Positions 55,810 to 64,000 of a stretch of 64,000 nucleotides of DNA are shown here, in pieces. How positions within the stretch are numbered: position 1 is the first letter of the stretch; each line of letters begins with the position of its first letter. Source of the stretch: Thermoleophilia bacterium UBA6103 (GTDB lineage Bacteria > Actinomycetota > Thermoleophilia > UBA2241); the NCBI GenBank assembly GCA_002423545.1, contig DIWP01000056.1, forward strand, positions 1 through 64,000. Reading direction: 5' to 3'. The notes under the pieces were generated by a model. That model was not told the DNA's origin, did not search any database, and was given only the letters and a program-made list of their open reading frames with translations. The translations under genes were made by a program, and so were the position numbers.

Positions 55810-56610
55810 TCAGCGCTCGGCCTGCTCCAGGTCGGCGCCGGTGTCGCGCTGGAAGTCCCAGGTGAGGTAGTCGAGGCTCAGCGGCAGGGCCAACTCCAGG
55901 GTGCGGATGAACTGCACCCCGGCGCGTACCTGCAGCGGCCGGCAGCTCAGCAGATGCCCGCCGGAACGGCGGTCGGTCGAGAGGAAATGCAGGTGCAGGC
56001 CAGGCACGTTCAGCGACTCCAGGAAGGCCGGTGAGTAGAAGCCTGCCAGCGTGCCTTCCGCGTCGCGGAACGTGAACTCGGGCTGCTCGCGGGCGACCTC
56101 GACCAGCGGCCGGTAGCTCTCCTGCTTCGGCACTGAGCGGACGTGGACCTCGGCGAAGCGGCCCTCAATGCGCAGCGCGTAGAACAGGTTGGGCGAGGGC
56201 AGCAGGCTCAGCAGCCAGTCCTGGAAGTCGGCGTAGGGCAGGCCATCGCCGGCCTGTCGGGCCGCTGCCGGCTCGCACGTCAGCTCGTCGTGGCTGATCG
56301 GCGCGTAGAACGTGACGCAGGCGAACGGCGTCGTCGCCGGCTCCAGCACCTCGCGCACAAGGCCGTCGCCGGCGATCTGGTACACGTGGCCGTCGAGCAT
56401 GACCATCTCGCCGTCGAGGTCGTCGAAGGTGCCCAGACCGAAGTCGCCGTGCTCGCGGACCTGCGAGAGGGGGATGTGCTCTTCGTAGATCCCCTCCACC
56501 AGCGCGTTCACCGGAGCACAGAGGTAGACGGCCGGCGACGTCGACTCCCGCCGTGTGGACGACGAGCGGGCGGTCTGAGGTCTATCGACTGCGTCTGACG
56601 CGGGTGGCAT
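55810..56610 (-). CDS. budA: Alpha-acetolactate decarboxylase
   Basis: BudA converts acetolactate to acetoin in the neutral (butanediol) fermentation route, consuming pyruvate-derived acid. The 266-residue protein has the family signatures ALVEGIYEEHIPLSQVREHG, DFGLGTFDDLDGEMVMLDG, ALRIEGRFAEVHVRSVP and the zinc-binding LHLHFLSTDRRSGGHLL, whose His residues coordinate the metal. ATG 56610 has AGGAA upstream; ATG 56634 in frame is an alternative. No acetolactate synthase or butanediol dehydrogenase is nearby. A TCAA-N15-GGACGATA promoter-like element lies 75 bases upstream, shared with the RsbW-like gene. Confidence 0.92.
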   Translation of the reverse strand: MPPASDAVDRPQTARSSSTRRESTSPAVYLCAPVNALVEGIYEEHIPLSQVREHGDFGLGTFDDLDGEMVMLDGHVYQIAGDGLVREVLEPATTPFACVTFYAPISHDELTCEPAAARQAGDGLPYADFQDWLLSLLPSPNLFYALRIEGRFAEVHVRSVPKQESYRPLVEVAREQPEFTFRDAEGTLAGFYSPAFLESLNVPGLHLHFLSTDRRSGGHLLSCRPLQVRAGVQFIRTLELALPLSLDYLTWDFQRDTGADLEQAER

Positions 56611-56684
56611 CAGTGTTCCTGCCTGTTGGTCCATCGAGATGCCCGACGATCGCAGTGACCGTGGGGTGAGCGTGACACTCCCCC

Positions 56685-56711
56685 TATCGTCCGATCGGCA
56701 GCCGATGTTGA
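56685..56711 (-). promoter_or_regulatory. TCAA-N15-GGACGATA element upstream of budA
   Basis: On the minus strand, CTCAAC contains the TCAA at 56711-56708, 15 bases follow, and then GGACGATA at 56692-56685. The arrangement equals that at 59203-59229 and resembles the geometry of FliA/WhiG-type sigma promoters (TAAA-N15-GCCGATAA). A start near 56678 would give a 45-70 nt leader. The spacer contains ATCGG-CTG-CCGAT, so an operator is an alternative reading. Confidence 0.55.
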
Positions 56712-56895
56712 GTCCGCGCTGCGCGGGCAGCGGTCGCTCGTGTGCTTCTGGAAGCCAGGGCATCTGCCGACACGTGAAGAAGCGAGGCGAGCGACCGAGC
56801 TCGGCAGGGTATCGGGCTGCCGCCGCAGAAGACGCAGCCGGGCCGTGGGGTCGTTCCGCCGCACGGCGCGATATGGCGACGTGGCGTGCAGCCCG

Positions 56896-58296
56896 ATGTC
56901 GCGAACAGCAGGCACCCGGAGCGTGGACGACGTGGAGATCGTGGACCTCATCGTCGATCTCATCAAGGCCATGGCGGTCGTCATCGTCGTCGCCTATCTG
57001 CTCACGCGCACCCGCCTCTACCGTCAGGTGATCGAGCGGCGCTTCACGTGGACCGGTCGTATCTTCCTCATCCTGCTCTTCGGCATCTTCTCCATCTGGG
57101 GCACGCTGGCCGGCGTGGAGGTGCTGGGCGGCATCGCCAACACGCGCGATCTGGGGCCGGCGCTCGGCGGTCTGCTCGGCGGCCCCATCGTCGGCCTGGG
57201 GGCCGGGGTCATCGGGGCGGTCCAGCGTCTCACGATGGGCGGCTTCACCGCCGTGCCGTGTGCCCTTGCCACCGTCGCTGCCGGTCTCTCCGGCGGCGTC
57301 GTGTTCCTGATCTTCAAGCGCCGCTTGCCGCCCATCTGGGCGGCGGTCCTGCTGGCGGTCTTCACCGAGTCGTTCCACATGGGGCTCACGCTCCTCATGG
57401 CGCGCCCCTTCGACGAGGCGCTGCGACTCGTCGGTGAGGTCATCGGCCCGATGATCCTGGTCAATGCGGCCGGCATGGGCCTGTTCGTGTTCATCGTCCG
57501 CAACGAGGAGCAGGAGCGCGTCACGGCGGCTCAGAAGGAACGGATGGAGGGCGAGCTGGCGGTGGCCAGGGACATCCAGCTCGGGATAGTGCCGAGCATC
57601 TTCCCGCCGTTCCCGCACCGGCGCGACGTCGATCTGCACGCGTCGCTGGAGTCGGCGCGCGAGGTCGGCGGCGATCTCTACGACTTCCAGTTCGTCGACG
57701 AGGATCGTCTCTACGTGGCGCTCGGCGACGTTTCGGGCAAGGGCGTGCCGGCCTCGCTGTTCATGGCGGTGACCATCACCCTGCTGCGGGCGGTCAGCCA
57801 GCGGACGGTGGCCCCGGACGAGGTGCTGGCTCGCCTCAACGCGGCGCTCTGCCGCAACAACGAGAACTCCATGTTCGTGACGCTGTTCTTCGCCGTCTAC
57901 GACGTGCGGACCGGCGAGCTGCGCTACTCGACCGGCGGCCATCCGCCGCCGTACGTGGTCGGTCCCGGTGGTGAGGCGACGGCGCTGTCTCAAGTCGCCG
58001 GCGCCGGGCTCGGCGTGTGCGAGGGCATCGAGTTCGGCGTGGGGGAGCTCATGTTACGGCCCGGCGAGGCGCTGCTGCTCTACAGCGACGGCGTCACCGA
58101 GGCGATGGACGCCGGCGGCGCGCTCTTCGGCGAGCGTCGCCTGGAAGAGGCGCTGCGCGCCGGCGCCATCGATGCGGGCGGACTGACGGAGGCGGTGCGC
58201 GCCGCCGTGCAGCGTTTCACCGGCGGCGCCGAGCAGAGCGACGACCTCACGCTACTGGCGTTGCGGCGGCCGGCGGACGTCGGTCCAGCAGCCTGA
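56896..58296 (+). CDS. Membrane SpoIIE/RsbU-type phosphatase with LytS-like 5TM sensor
   Basis: The 466-residue protein has an N-terminal five-helix membrane domain (about residues 14-200) with the LytS-YhcK features DLGPALGGLLGGPIVGLGAG and GGFTAVPCALATVAAGLSGG. A short coiled linker (EEQERVTAAQKERMEGEL) leads to a C-terminal PP2C-like phosphatase: DIQLGIVPSIFPPFP, EVGGDLYDFQFVDEDRLYV, GDVSGKGVPASLFMA, GGHPPPYVV and LYSDGVTEAMD. It would sense a ligand in the membrane and dephosphorylate the STAS antagonist encoded next door. The start is uncertain: ATG 56896 is used, and in-frame GTGs near 56923-56932 are alternatives. Confidence 0.88.
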   Translation: MSRTAGTRSVDDVEIVDLIVDLIKAMAVVIVVAYLLTRTRLYRQVIERRFTWTGRIFLILLFGIFSIWGTLAGVEVLGGIANTRDLGPALGGLLGGPIVGLGAGVIGAVQRLTMGGFTAVPCALATVAAGLSGGVVFLIFKRRLPPIWAAVLLAVFTESFHMGLTLLMARPFDEALRLVGEVIGPMILVNAAGMGLFVFIVRNEEQERVTAAQKERMEGELAVARDIQLGIVPSIFPPFPHRRDVDLHASLESAREVGGDLYDFQFVDEDRLYVALGDVSGKGVPASLFMAVTITLLRAVSQRTVAPDEVLARLNAALCRNNENSMFVTLFFAVYDVRTGELRYSTGGHPPPYVVGPGGEATALSQVAGAGLGVCEGIEFGVGELMLRPGEALLLYSDGVTEAMDAGGALFGERRLEEALRAGAIDAGGLTEAVRAAVQRFTGGAEQSDDLTLLALRRPADVGPAA

Positions 58297-58366
58297 CCGG
58301 AGCGGCTTGCGGGCGGGCCGGCCGGTCCCCGCAGCGGCGCCGGCGGAGCCACCGAGCTCCCGGGCC

Positions 58367-58696
58367 TCAGGCCAGCAGGGTCAGCGCTTCGTCGCGGCTC
58401 TCCGTGATCTCGAACAGCGTCGAGAAGCCGGAGACGTCGAAGACCTCGGCCACGAACGGGGCCAGACCACAGAGGACGATGCGGCCCTGCTCCTTCTGGA
58501 GGAACTTGAGCGCCGCCAGGAACACCCGCAGGCCGGCGCTGCTGACGTACTCGGTGCCGGCGAAGTCGGCGACCACCTTGCGCGCGCCGGTGTCGAAGCA
58601 CGCCGTGAGCCGGTCCTCGACGTCCTTGGCGCCGACCGCGTCGATCCTCGTCGGCAATACGGCGATGGTCACATCTCCGGAGGTCTGTACGTCCAT
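58367..58696 (-). CDS. STAS-domain anti-anti-sigma factor
   Basis: The 109-residue single-domain STAS protein has the phosphorylatable serine region FAGTEYVSSAGLRVFLAA (Ser52/Ser53) and the usual beta-start (GDVTIAVLPTRIDAVGA). In partner switching the unphosphorylated form binds the kinase RsbW/SpoIIAB and frees the sigma factor; the kinase phosphorylates and the SpoIIE-type phosphatase dephosphorylates it. The kinase gene lies 16 bases upstream on the same strand and the phosphatase gene is convergent, making a complete module. Confidence 0.92.
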   Translation of the reverse strand: MDVQTSGDVTIAVLPTRIDAVGAKDVEDRLTACFDTGARKVVADFAGTEYVSSAGLRVFLAALKFLQKEQGRIVLCGLAPFVAEVFDVSGFSTLFEITESRDEALTLLA

Positions 58697-58712
58697 CGAT
58701 CACCTTCCTCTG

Positions 58713-59150
58713 TCAGCGGGAGATCACGAGGGTCAGGATATTCTGGGTGCCGTCGCGGCGGTAGCCGACCTCGTCCATGAGCCGTCGGACGAGAAGGATA
58801 CCGAGTCCGCCGATGGGGCGCTCCTGGGCGCCCGCCAGCAGATCGGGCTCCGCGACCATCAGAGGGTCGAAGGGTACGCCTTCGTCGATCACTTCCACCA
58901 CGAACCGCGAGTCGCCGGGTCGCACGCGGACGATGAAGTCGCCGGGCGGCACCGCGTAGGCATAGTCGCAGATGTTGACCACCACCTCTTCGATGGCCAG
59001 CTCGAGCTGCATGAGCCGGTGCGGATGCAGGCCCCAGGCGCTCGCCGGTCCCGAGATGAACTCGATGACGTCGGGCACGCGCTCGACAGCCGCCTGGAAC
59101 CGTCTCTCGACGCACGCTTCGTGCTGGTCGGGTGTGCCTGTCGCTGTCAC
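58713..59150 (-). CDS. RsbW-like anti-sigma factor serine kinase
   Basis: The 145-residue HATPase_c protein has the N box LELAIEEVVVNICDYAY, the G1 box DEGVPFDP and the G2 box GGLGILLVRRLMDEV expected of RsbW/SpoIIAB kinases, which hold a sigma factor inactive and phosphorylate their STAS antagonist. The N-terminal ~30 residues are variable. GTG 59150 has GAGGTCG upstream. It is transcribed before the STAS gene, with a TCAA-N15-GGACGATG element about 53 bases upstream, so autoregulation by its own sigma factor is plausible. No sigma factor gene is in the window. Confidence 0.9.
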   Translation of the reverse strand: MTATGTPDQHEACVERRFQAAVERVPDVIEFISGPASAWGLHPHRLMQLELAIEEVVVNICDYAYAVPPGDFIVRVRPGDSRFVVEVIDEGVPFDPLMVAEPDLLAGAQERPIGGLGILLVRRLMDEVGYRRDGTQNILTLVISR

Positions 59151-59508
59151 CTGCTTCGACCTCCCTCCGCCGGACCGGCCTCGGTGGCTCGCTCACAGCA
59201 CTCATCGTCCGATGGGCCCCGGATGTTGAGCCCCGCGGCCGGCGGGGCGGTGGACCGGGCGGCGGTGTCCCGTCGCATGCTACCCGTCTCGTGGAAGCGC
59301 GCAAGGCCTTCGGTCCCGCGAGCGGCGGTGGCGTTGGCGGGCGGCCCTCTTCCATTTTGTGCGATGCGAGGGTCACGGGCCGTCGAGGAGACCACGACGA
59401 CAAGGGACGCTTCGGCTGTGCATACCGTGGCTGCGCCGGGGCACAATAGAAGTACGTCGTCGCGCGAGCAGGTGCGTCGGCGTGCGACGTGGGGGAAGGG
59501 AGGCTGTG
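59151..59508. other. Divergent region between RsbW-like and FmdB-like genes
   Basis: This 358-base stretch holds the minus-strand promoter-like element (59203-59229) and, near 59441-59448, GCACAATA, a possible -10 for the FmdB-like gene. No coding sequence is supported; frames that cross it have no family resemblance. Confidence 0.55.
59203..59229 (-). promoter_or_regulatory. TCAA-N15-GGACGATG element upstream of the RsbW-like gene
   Basis: On the minus strand TCAA (59229-59226, inside GGGCTCAAC), exactly 15 bases, then GGACGATG (59210-59203). The extended identity to the budA element (CTCAACATC before and CATCGGACGAT or GATCGGACGAT after) covers about 20 of 27 positions. Transcription would start near 59196, about 46 nt before the GTG. 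Confidence 0.55.
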
Positions 59509-59670
59509 ATGCCGGTGTATCAGTACAAGTGCAAGGACTGCGGCACGACCTTCGAGGTCACCTGCCACCTGTCTGAGCGCGACGAGCAGGCGGTCTGCCC
59601 CGACTGCGGCAGCCGGGACGTGGAGCCCGTCTTCAGCTCGTTCACGTGCGCGCCGCCGCCGAAGTGGTGA
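59509..59670 (+). CDS. FmdB-type zinc-ribbon regulatory protein
   Basis: The 53-residue protein is one zinc ribbon of the FmdB family: MPVYQYKCKDCGTTFEVTCH, then CPDCGSRDVEPVFSSF. Such small proteins accompany amidase, formamidase or formate-metabolism genes in other bacteria and may regulate or chaperone; no defined function is known. GGGAGG lies 5 bases before ATG 59509. It precedes pckA by about 230 bases. Confidence 0.88.
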   Translation: MPVYQYKCKDCGTTFEVTCHLSERDEQAVCPDCGSRDVEPVFSSFTCAPPPKW

Positions 59671-59784
59671 CGGCGGGAACCCGAGGAGCACAACGCCGCG
59701 GACTCGATGAGCGCTGGGCCTGAGGAGTGCCCGGTCGTGACGCCGATCCCGGCGCCGGCCGGTCGTGAAGCGCGGGGGGCCCGT

Positions 59785-59794
59785 GCGGTACACT
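59785..59794 (+). promoter_or_regulatory. Extended -10-like element upstream of pckA
   Basis: GCGGTACACT is one base from the murA element. It ends 103 bases before the pckA ATG, implying a leader of about 95 nt in which I recognise no riboswitch. Confidence 0.4.
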
Positions 59795-59897
59795 GCTCGG
59801 CGGGCACTTCGTAGCATCCTTCTCGGCTCGACGACCGGGTCCCGGTGGACCCTCGTGCCCTGGCCGCGGGTCGGCGCACGCCAGGGAGACCGCCGTT

Positions 59898-61535
<1,638 letters not shown>

Positions 61536-61596
61536 GCCGCCGTAGCGGCCGCAGGCTCAGCGGCCGGACTCGAGCGACTGGGCCGGCGCCGCAGCC

Positions 61597-62574
61597 TCAG
61601 CGACCGACGTCGACCCGCTCGAGGAAGTCGTCGACGACCGCCCGGAACGCCTCCGGTTCTTCGGCATGCGGCAGGTGCGAGCTGTGCTCGAAGATGTGCA
61701 GCTCGGCGCCGGGGATGCCGTCGACCAGGGTCTGGGCGATGGCCGGCGTCGCCTCGTCGTGGCGCCCGCAGATCACCAGCGTGGGCACGTCGATCTCGCC
61801 CAGCCGGTCGCGGACGTCCCAGGTCTTCAGGCTGCCGGTGCAGGTGAATTCGTTGGGACCCCACATCGTGTAGTAGACCTCGGGGTCCTCTTCCAGCGCC
61901 GCGAAGGCGCGCTCCACGCAGTCCGGCCACGGGTCGAGACGACAGACGTGCTCGGCGTAGAAGGCCATCATCGCCTCGGCGTACTCCGGGCTGTCTATGG
62001 TACCGGCCGCCTCGTGTTCGGCCAGCGTGCGCTGTACGTCCTCCGGCAGGCCGGCCCGCAGGCGCGCCGTCTCGGTGACCCACTGCGCCATGCTGGGGGC
62101 GGTGTCGGCCAGGACCAGGCTCGCCAGCCCGGCCGGCTTGCGGATGGCATAGTCGAGGGCCAGCATGCCGCCCCACGACTGGCCGAGGACGTGGACGCGA
62201 TCGAGTCCCAGACCGGCGCGCACGGTGTCGAGCTCGTCGACGAACAGGTCGACCGACCACAGCGACGGGTCGTGCGGATGAGTCGAGTCGCCGCAGCCGA
62301 CCTGGTCGTAGAAGACCACATCGCGGCCGTCGTGAGCCAGCTCGGCGAGGGGGTCGAGATAGCTGTGGGGGATGCCGGGACCGCCGTGCAGCGTCAGCAG
62401 CGGCGTGCGCTTGCCGCCCGCAGCGCCGGGACCGCCGGCGGGGGCGGCAGCGGCTGCCCCTGCGTCGCCCTGCGGCCGTCCGCCGTCGACGACCGCGTAC
62501 CAGGTCCGCCAATCACGGAACGGCAGATACCCCTCCCTGCTGCTCCTGCCGATGTCGCCCGGGTCGCTCATCAT
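61597..62574 (-). CDS. Proline iminopeptidase-type alpha/beta hydrolase
   Basis: The 325-residue serine peptidase of the S33 family would release N-terminal proline from peptides. It shows LLTLHGGPGIPHSYLDPL with the family-typical HGGPG oxyanion motif, VVFYDQVGCGDS, the nucleophile elbow LGQSWGGMLALDY, VICGRHDEATP with the acid residue, and the catalytic His in FEHSSHLPH. A Gly/Ala/Pro-rich loop near residue 40 is unusual. It starts at ATG 62574 (a second ATG follows at 62571) with GGAGG upstream, and overlaps the stop of the upstream membrane-protein gene. Confidence 0.9.
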   Translation of the reverse strand: MMSDPGDIGRSSREGYLPFRDWRTWYAVVDGGRPQGDAGAAAAAPAGGPGAAGGKRTPLLTLHGGPGIPHSYLDPLAELAHDGRDVVFYDQVGCGDSTHPHDPSLWSVDLFVDELDTVRAGLGLDRVHVLGQSWGGMLALDYAIRKPAGLASLVLADTAPSMAQWVTETARLRAGLPEDVQRTLAEHEAAGTIDSPEYAEAMMAFYAEHVCRLDPWPDCVERAFAALEEDPEVYYTMWGPNEFTCTGSLKTWDVRDRLGEIDVPTLVICGRHDEATPAIAQTLVDGIPGAELHIFEHSSHLPHAEEPEAFRAVVDDFLERVDVGR

Positions 62575-63284
62575 CGTCCTCCCTCTGATGGGGTGTCTCC
62601 GGCGCCTTCCAGCGCCGCCACGCTCGTCGTGGACTCCATGGTTCCCTGCCGACCGGACGCTCGTGCCAACCATCTGTCGAGCCGGTGCAGGCCGGCCGCC
62701 AGTGCCACGAAGGCCACGGTGATGCCGAGGATGGTGAGCGACACGCGAGCGTAGCCGAGCTCGCCGACGTCCAGGAACGGATAGGGATACCAGTGCGTGA
62801 CGGCGCCGCGGACCAGCGTGAACAGCACCCAGAGGAGCGGGTAGACCACCGACCAGGCGACCACGCGCCACGACACCAGCCCACGTGGTCCGAAGATCAG
62901 CCAGCCGAGTACCGCCAGCGCCGGCACCACGGTGTGGACGAGCTGGTTGGAGACGCTCGACCAGCCGCTCACGCCGACCAGGCCGGCGAGCAGCGCGTGG
63001 AACACGACGGCCGTCACGATGATCATGATGACGCCGTCGAGACGGAACACGCGGAAGAGCGTCGACCGGCGCTCCGGGCGCAGCGCCAGGTAGAGGCTCG
63101 TCACGCCGACTATCATGTTCGACTGGATGGTGAAGTAGGCGAAGATGTTGAGGGCGTCGGCGAGTGGCGAATCGGACTGCGGGTCGTCTCCTGTGAGCGC
63201 CAGCACGAGACTGATGCCCACTGCCACCAGCACTGTCAGCGCTGTGAGACCGAACCACCAGCGGGCGATCGTCGACGCTCTCAT
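62571..63284 (-). CDS. Pr6Pr family membrane protein
   Basis: The 237-residue polytopic protein has six predicted membrane helices and the pattern NIFAYFTIQSNMIVGVTSLYL, GVIMIIVTAVVFHALLAG, SNQLVHTVVPALAVLGWLIF and YPLLWVLFTLVRGAVTHWYP, matching the FAR-17a/Pr6Pr-type family whose function in bacteria is unknown. ATG 63284 has GAGGAG 6 bases upstream. It is translationally coupled to the iminopeptidase gene (ATGA overlap), although no functional tie is evident. Confidence 0.82.
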   Translation of the reverse strand: MRASTIARWWFGLTALTVLVAVGISLVLALTGDDPQSDSPLADALNIFAYFTIQSNMIVGVTSLYLALRPERRSTLFRVFRLDGVIMIIVTAVVFHALLAGLVGVSGWSSVSNQLVHTVVPALAVLGWLIFGPRGLVSWRVVAWSVVYPLLWVLFTLVRGAVTHWYPYPFLDVGELGYARVSLTILGITVAFVALAAGLHRLDRWLARASGRQGTMESTTSVAALEGAGDTPSEGGR

Positions 63285-63498
63285 AGAGGCTCCTCTGTCG
63301 GGGCGGTCGCCGAGTACCGATCGTACTTCCGCGATCATCTCACGAGGCGGGTGCGAGACGAAAGGATGGTGACGGCACGGGAGCGGCCGTCGCCGGCAGC
63401 GATCCGCCAGGACCGGTTCGCCGCCGGCCACCATCCGCTCAGGAGAATGCCGTCGGGAACCGAAGAAAGGCATGCAGGGCTCGGGACAAGGGGGGACT

Positions 63499-64000
63499 AT
63501 GCGGCGCAGTGGACACGATCATCGATGCCCGTGGGTCTCCCGGCTGACCGGCACGGTGGGTGTCGGTCTGGCTGTCGTTGCGGCGGCGGCCTTGCTCGCC
63601 GGCTGCGCGGGATCGGACGATACCTCGTCGGGGACGCCGGCGACCGCCGGCTCGTCGGCCGGCGCGGCCGGCTCACCGGCGGCGAGTCCGTCGCCGTCGT
63701 CCACGGCCGCCGAGTGTCCGGAGCTGATCTTCCGCGACCCTGAGCTCGCGTTCGAGCTACGCCGCACCATGTCGGCGATCTACGCCGGCGAGGCCGACCT
63801 GGGCGAGTGCCTGGCCACGGCCACCCGCATCAAGGACGGTGACTTCGAGAGCTGGTACCGCGAGTGGGACGCCACCGCCGAGCACTTCCGGCGAGTCGGC
63901 GACCGGGCCTTGAAGGTCGGCCACCAGGTGACCGCGCGGGACGCCTACTACCGTGCGGCCACCTACTACCGTACGGGGGAGTTCTTCCTGCACGGGGAGC
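63499..64000 (+). CDS. Lipoprotein, probable secreted alpha/beta hydrolase (5' part)
   Basis: The gene runs off the right edge; 167 codons are present. The N-terminus is basic, then hydrophobic, ending in the lipobox LLAGC, so the product is a lipoprotein. A Ser/Gly/Pro/Ala-rich linker follows, then helical sequence FESWYREWDATAEHFRR and ARDAYYRAATYYRTGEFFLH. That last pattern is typical of the N-terminal lid region of FrsA-like/pseudooxynicotine-hydrolase-like alpha/beta hydrolases. ATG 63499 has GGGGG 4 bases upstream. The catalytic domain lies outside the window, so the assignment is tentative. Confidence 0.65.
   Translation, partial: MRRSGHDHRCPWVSRLTGTVGVGLAVVAAAALLAGCAGSDDTSSGTPATAGSSAGAAGSPAASPSPSSTAAECPELIFRDPELAFELRRTMSAIYAGEADLGECLATATRIKDGDFESWYREWDATAEHFRRVGDRALKVGHQVTARDAYYRAATYYRTGEFFLHGE

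Overview
The window is a high-GC (roughly 70%) bacterial chromosome segment carried mostly by ordinary housekeeping genes. The gene content (F1 ATPase end, MurA, LytR-CpsA-Psr protein, sortase substrate with an LAFTG signal, archaeal/actinobacterial-type AhcY, long-form HPF, SecA with a C-terminal SEC-C zinc motif, bifunctional glucose/mannose phosphate isomerase, RsbW-type regulation), frequent GTG starts and almost exclusive use of TGA stops point to a deep-branching Actinomycetota (Thermoleophilia- or Coriobacteriia-like). That placement is an inference, not something the window proves. An acetolactate decarboxylase, a ferredoxin-like protein and a dimethylamine methyltransferase suggest at least facultative anaerobic metabolism.

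Layout. 1-7263: atpD (partial), atpC, murA, an LCP ligase, a small secreted LAFTG protein closed by a strong terminator, and an O-antigen-ligase/polymerase-like protein with TPRs. 7385-18915: a sugar-nucleotide block (UDP-glucose dehydrogenase, two NDP-sugar pyrophosphorylases, phosphomannomutase, PGI/PMI) interleaved with S-adenosylhomocysteine and methylthioribose salvage (ahcY, mtnA) and a degenerate PNP-like ORF, then comF and hpf. 19094-21751: secA. Together these supply GDP-mannose and UDP-glucuronate for a wall or exopolysaccharide polymer that the Wzy- and LCP-type proteins would polymerise and attach.

22100-29027: a catabolic-looking island with a conserved 139-aa protein, a frameshifted remnant of a peptide-type ABC substrate-binding protein, a NodB deacetylase, a C45-type acyltransferase/amidohydrolase, a DadA-like D-amino-acid dehydrogenase and two ornithine cyclodeaminase/mu-crystallin paralogues. 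29268-32709: secreted or anchored beta-propeller proteins (PQQ-like and NHL) flanking an orphan KaiB-fold protein.

32882-34270 is the most remarkable gene: a dimethylamine methyltransferase (MtbB) whose frame is interrupted by a single TAG exactly at the pyrrolysine site, with unmistakable family sequence on both sides. The host therefore very probably decodes UAG as pyrrolysine. No pyl genes or corrinoid partners lie in the window. Of 53 stop codons visible, 51 are TGA, 2 are TAG and none is TAA.

34592-49522: a PAS-GAF-GAF-GGDEF cyclase, a TIM-barrel/HIT pair, a CAP protein, DUF2252, a zinc amidase, two paralogous ~162-aa proteins of unknown function, an unusual Cys-rich Fe-S protein, DedA, a membrane protein and a type-B carboxylesterase. 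49523-61535: a 15-nt minisatellite, a flavin amine oxidase, an AhpD-like/MFS pair, YajQ, a CoA-disulfide-reductase-like flavoprotein, acetolactate decarboxylase (budA), a three-gene partner-switching module (LytS-type membrane SpoIIE phosphatase, STAS antagonist, RsbW-like kinase), FmdB-like zinc ribbon and ATP-dependent PEP carboxykinase. 61597-64000: proline iminopeptidase, Pr6Pr membrane protein and a partial lipoprotein.

Two promoter-like elements recur. One (TCAA-N15-GGACGATR) stands upstream of both budA and the RsbW-like gene, and may be the promoter of the sigma factor governed by that switch. The other (GYGGTAYNMT, an extended -10) stands upstream of murA, ugd, yajQ, pckA and others.
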